DNA of 7,211 nucleotides from an uncultured Chloroflexota bacterium (GTDB taxonomy: Bacteria > Chloroflexota > Anaerolineae > Aggregatilineales > Phototrophicaceae). The position numbers and the translations under genes were made by a program. The stretch spans positions 1-7,211 of the forward strand of contig CALMZT010000777.1 of assembly GCA_937870805.1 (NCBI GenBank), given 5' to 3'. Shown here one piece after another: positions 5,169 to 7,211 of this stretch. The notes below the pieces were generated by a model that ran no database searches, was not told the DNA's origin, and saw nothing but the letters and a program-made list of their open reading frames with translations. Within the stretch, counting starts at the first letter, position 1; each line of letters begins with the position of its first letter.

Positions 5169-7114
5169 AGCGACTACTGCCACTGCTGCTCGTTATCCTG
5201 CTGGTGGGCATCAATCATGCGCCGCTGCCTGCACAGATTCCGCTTCCGACTTCTGCCCCTGCCTCAGAAGATTACGTGCGTGCGCGGCGGTTGGGCATCA
5301 CGTTCATCAGTTCAGCAGATCATCCTGCCAGCGAAGAACGCTACCGCAATGCGCTCGTGCTGGGCGCAGGCTGGAATCGCTGGCCCCTGTACTGGGATCG
5401 CATCGAAACATCCCCCGGTGTCTTCGATTGGAGTGCTTATGATCGCCTCGTCAACGACGATGTGCAGCACGGCTTAGGCATCAACGCGATTCTGATTGGA
5501 CGACCCGGCTTCTACGCAGACGGTGGCAGCATCAGCGGCTTACGCGAACCCATTTTTAGCAATGTTGGTGATGTACCGGTTGAAGGCGCAGCGATCAACC
5601 CGGCAAATCGTTGGGCGACGTTCGTCTATCAAGCGGTCAATCGCTACAAACCCGGCGGCTTGTTGGCGACACAACTCGGTTGGGAAGCAGGCGCAGGCAT
5701 CACGATTTGGGAAGCATGGAATGAGCCGGATCTGCCAATGTTCTGGAGTGGCAGCGCAGAGGAATACGCCCGCTTGCTGAAAGTGACCTACATCGTCACA
5801 GAGTACGCACACCCTGAGAGTAACGTCGTGTTTGGCGGTTTGGCGTATGGCAACCCGGAGACCAATAACCTGCTGGCTGATGTGCTGGACGTGTTCCAGC
5901 AAGACCCGCTGCGGGAGCAGTACAATTGGTTCATGGATGTCGTCGCCGTCCACAACTACAGCTATCCACTGCGCAGCGGCTTGGTCGTGCAGGATGTACA
6001 TCGAACGCTGGGCGAGCATGGCTTTGACCGCGCAGTGTGGCTGAATGAAAGCGGCGTGCCCGTGTGGGACGATTACCCCGGTCCGACGTGGACACGCGAT
6101 GACCCTGCGTCACGACAACTGCGCGCTACAGCCCAGCAAGCGGCGGCGTTCGTCGTGCAAAGTACCGCCTATGCGTGGCTGTTTGGCGCAGATACGGTGT
6201 TCATCCACCAGTTGTACGACGACTGTGGCAACCAAGCGGGCGGCACAGACTTCCCGCCAAACAACGGCGACCTGTGCATGGCAGACGGTCCGTGCTGGGG
6301 TGATGCTTATGGGCTGTACCGCAATACACGCACCAACGGCTGCTTCAGCCAACATCCCTTGCCCGGCACGCCGCGTCCGGCTGCCGCCGCCTATCGTCTG
6401 CTGGCGCAAGTCTTCGGGACGCAGCCATTCACCAGCGCTGATAGGCTCGATCTTGGCTCTGACACGGTGGTCATTGAGTTTGAGCGCCCGCAGACGGACG
6501 AACGCATCCTCGTGTTCTGGAACCGGACGTTGGAACCACTGGCGATCAATATTCCAGCGGCGGGAGACAGCGCTACGCTGCATTCAACGGATGTGACTGG
6601 AGCGTACAGTAGCTCAACGCTGTTCCCGGACAGCGAACGTCAGTACGTCATCAACCTGCCACCTGCCACGCGCGACGACTACCCGTACCTGCCAGAGAAC
6701 GAAGTATCGGCGATTGGGGGTCCGCCGTTCATCATGATTGAGCGAGTCAACGAAGCGACGCCGACGCCTGAGAACACGCCAACGCCCGCGCTGCCCACAA
6801 CAGTACCGACGACTGACCCCAGAGTGGACAGCACACCGCCCGTCGCGACAATGCTGGCGCTGCCGGAGGTAAGCGCAACAACGTTCGACGTGTTGTGGTT
6901 GGGGAGTGACGACAGCGGCATTGACCGCTTCCTCATCTGGGTACGGGTGGATGGGGGCGACTGGCTGCCCTGGATTGAAACGCCGCGCACATCGGCGCAG
7001 TATACGGGCATTGGCGGCAGCACGTATGAGTTCGCCGCGTGGGCGGTGGACCTGGCGGGCAACTGGTCGGCGAACAGCGAGTTAACGACGCAGGCGGTGA
7101 CGAGGGTAGAGTGA
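5165..7114 (+). CDS. Secreted clan GH-A (GH39/GH5-like) glycosidase with Thr/Pro linker and C-terminal FN3/Ig-like domain
   Basis: This 649-residue exported protein starts with a Sec signal peptide (MKR, a Leu-rich core to about 16, probable cleavage near PLPA/Q at 23). Residues about 40-420 fit a TIM-barrel glycoside hydrolase: GAGWNRWPLYWDRIE (67-81) and the GVFDWSAYDRLV segment are typical early strands. TIWEAWNEPDLPMFW (180-194) holds the acid/base Glu E187 in the NEP motif. VVAVHNYSYP (259-268) is a substrate-binding strand. AVWLNESGVP (290-299) supplies the nucleophile E295. Four cysteines (354, 371, 377, 393) cluster in a late insertion, perhaps forming disulfides. Residues about 430-505 look like a beta-sandwich, 531-552 is a TPTP linker, and 556-649 resembles an FN3/Ig-like module ending in AVDLAGNWSA. 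The substrate is unknown, probably an extracellular polysaccharide. Translation is coupled to the upstream membrane-protein gene through the 4-nt overlap. The reading frame is intact and visibly more GC-rich than the regulator gene. Confidence 0.85.
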   Translation: MKRLLPLLLVILLVGINHAPLPAQIPLPTSAPASEDYVRARRLGITFISSADHPASEERYRNALVLGAGWNRWPLYWDRIETSPGVFDWSAYDRLVNDDVQHGLGINAILIGRPGFYADGGSISGLREPIFSNVGDVPVEGAAINPANRWATFVYQAVNRYKPGGLLATQLGWEAGAGITIWEAWNEPDLPMFWSGSAEEYARLLKVTYIVTEYAHPESNVVFGGLAYGNPETNNLLADVLDVFQQDPLREQYNWFMDVVAVHNYSYPLRSGLVVQDVHRTLGEHGFDRAVWLNESGVPVWDDYPGPTWTRDDPASRQLRATAQQAAAFVVQSTAYAWLFGADTVFIHQLYDDCGNQAGGTDFPPNNGDLCMADGPCWGDAYGLYRNTRTNGCFSQHPLPGTPRPAAAAYRLLAQVFGTQPFTSADRLDLGSDTVVIEFERPQTDERILVFWNRTLEPLAINIPAAGDSATLHSTDVTGAYSSSTLFPDSERQYVINLPPATRDDYPYLPENEVSAIGGPPFIMIERVNEATPTPENTPTPALPTTVPTTDPRVDSTPPVATMLALPEVSATTFDVLWLGSDDSGIDRFLIWVRVDGGDWLPWIETPRTSAQYTGIGGSTYEFAAWAVDLAGNWSANSELTTQAVTRVE

Positions 7115-7140
7115 AAAGTTAAAAGTAGAAAGTGATGAGT
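7113..7140. repeat. Degenerate purine-rich heptamer repeats after the glycosidase gene
   Basis: Starting at the glycosidase stop codon, four consecutive 7-nt units can be read: GAAAAGT, TAAAAGT, AGAAAGT and GATGAGT. Each ends in AGT. The period matches the GCTGANN array at 2616-2650 although the unit differs. The array lies directly before the second palindromic element. Confidence 0.5.
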
Positions 7141-7147
7141 AACTGAT

Positions 7148-7211
7148 GTTACGCAGGCTTAGCTCGAACAAGGGGTTTAAACCCCTTGTTCACAGGTTCA
7201 CGGTGCGTAAC
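7148..7211. repeat. Palindromic dispersed repeat element, copy 2 (well preserved)
   Basis: The element is bounded by 8-bp perfect terminal inverted repeats, GTTACGCA (7148-7155) and TGCGTAAC (7204-7211). Its centre is a perfect 26-bp palindrome at 7166-7191, with halves GAACAAGGGGTTT and AAACCCCTTGTTC, only slightly off-centre between the ends. The right arm contains GGTTCA, also found in copy 1. A small extra inverted repeat, GTAAC-TGAT-GTTAC (7139-7152), overlaps the left end. It is not a standard terminator because no T tract follows the stem, though the transcript of the glycosidase gene would fold here. The element is at least 64 bp long; whether it extends beyond the window cannot be seen. 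Confidence 0.72.

Noticed and set aside
5540..6583. Several 60-180 residue frames on both strands within the glycosidase gene
   Set aside because: They are side products of the GC-rich codons of the real gene. The glycosidase frame alone carries a signal peptide and both catalytic glutamates.
7148..7211. Second palindromic element as a Rho-independent terminator or a CRISPR repeat
   Set aside because: No T run follows the stem, the two copies are 4.7 kb apart, and there are no regularly spaced repeats, so neither a canonical terminator nor a CRISPR array is supported.

Overview
The window looks like a piece of a Chloroflexota (probably Anaerolineae-like) chromosome. The reasons are indirect: a BTAD-type (SARP-like) regulator joined to a remnant NTPase domain, a secreted glycosidase with a Thr/Pro linker and a C-terminal FN3/Ig-like module, moderate GC content, and intergenic regions with palindromic and heptanucleotide-period repeats. 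No rRNA, tRNA, CRISPR array or phage gene is visible, so the assignment rests on gene style only.

Layout, left to right. Bases 1 to about 1000 hold the left-cut remainder of an IS630-family insertion sequence on the minus strand. Its transposase is split into a DNA-binding orfA (399-935) and a DDE-domain orfB (1-402, running off the edge). A perfect A AAA AAG heptamer in the right frame joins them, so one fused transposase by programmed -1 frameshifting is the best reading. Just beyond the element is an extended -10 promoter and a single-gene unit (1087-2382, plus strand). It encodes a 431-residue SARP-like regulator whose N-terminal NTPase-like domain has lost its P-loop, and it is closed by a textbook Rho-independent terminator at 2395-2422.

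Bases 2423-2723 are non-coding. They hold a palindromic repeat element (2444-2517) and a short array of degenerate GCTGANN heptamers. A two-gene minus-strand operon follows (3999 to 2724): a thioredoxin-fold lipoprotein with a WCTNC active site, then a CcdA-type membrane thiol-disulfide transporter starting with GTG 4 nt after the upstream stop. They should work together, with CcdA carrying reducing equivalents across the membrane and the lipoprotein using them outside.

A divergent spacer (4000-4169) leads to a plus-strand pair: a polytopic YbhN/LPG_synthase_TM-family membrane protein (4170-5168) and, overlapping by ATGA, a 649-residue secreted clan GH-A glycosidase-like protein (5165-7114) with both catalytic glutamates visible. 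The window ends with another heptamer-period repeat (7113-7140) directly followed by a second, cleaner copy of the palindromic element (7148-7211) with 8-bp terminal inverted repeats. The least explained items are this repeat family with its heptamer companions, the overlapping membrane-protein/glycosidase pair, and the regulator with a dead-looking NTPase domain. No complete new defence or metabolic system is evident.
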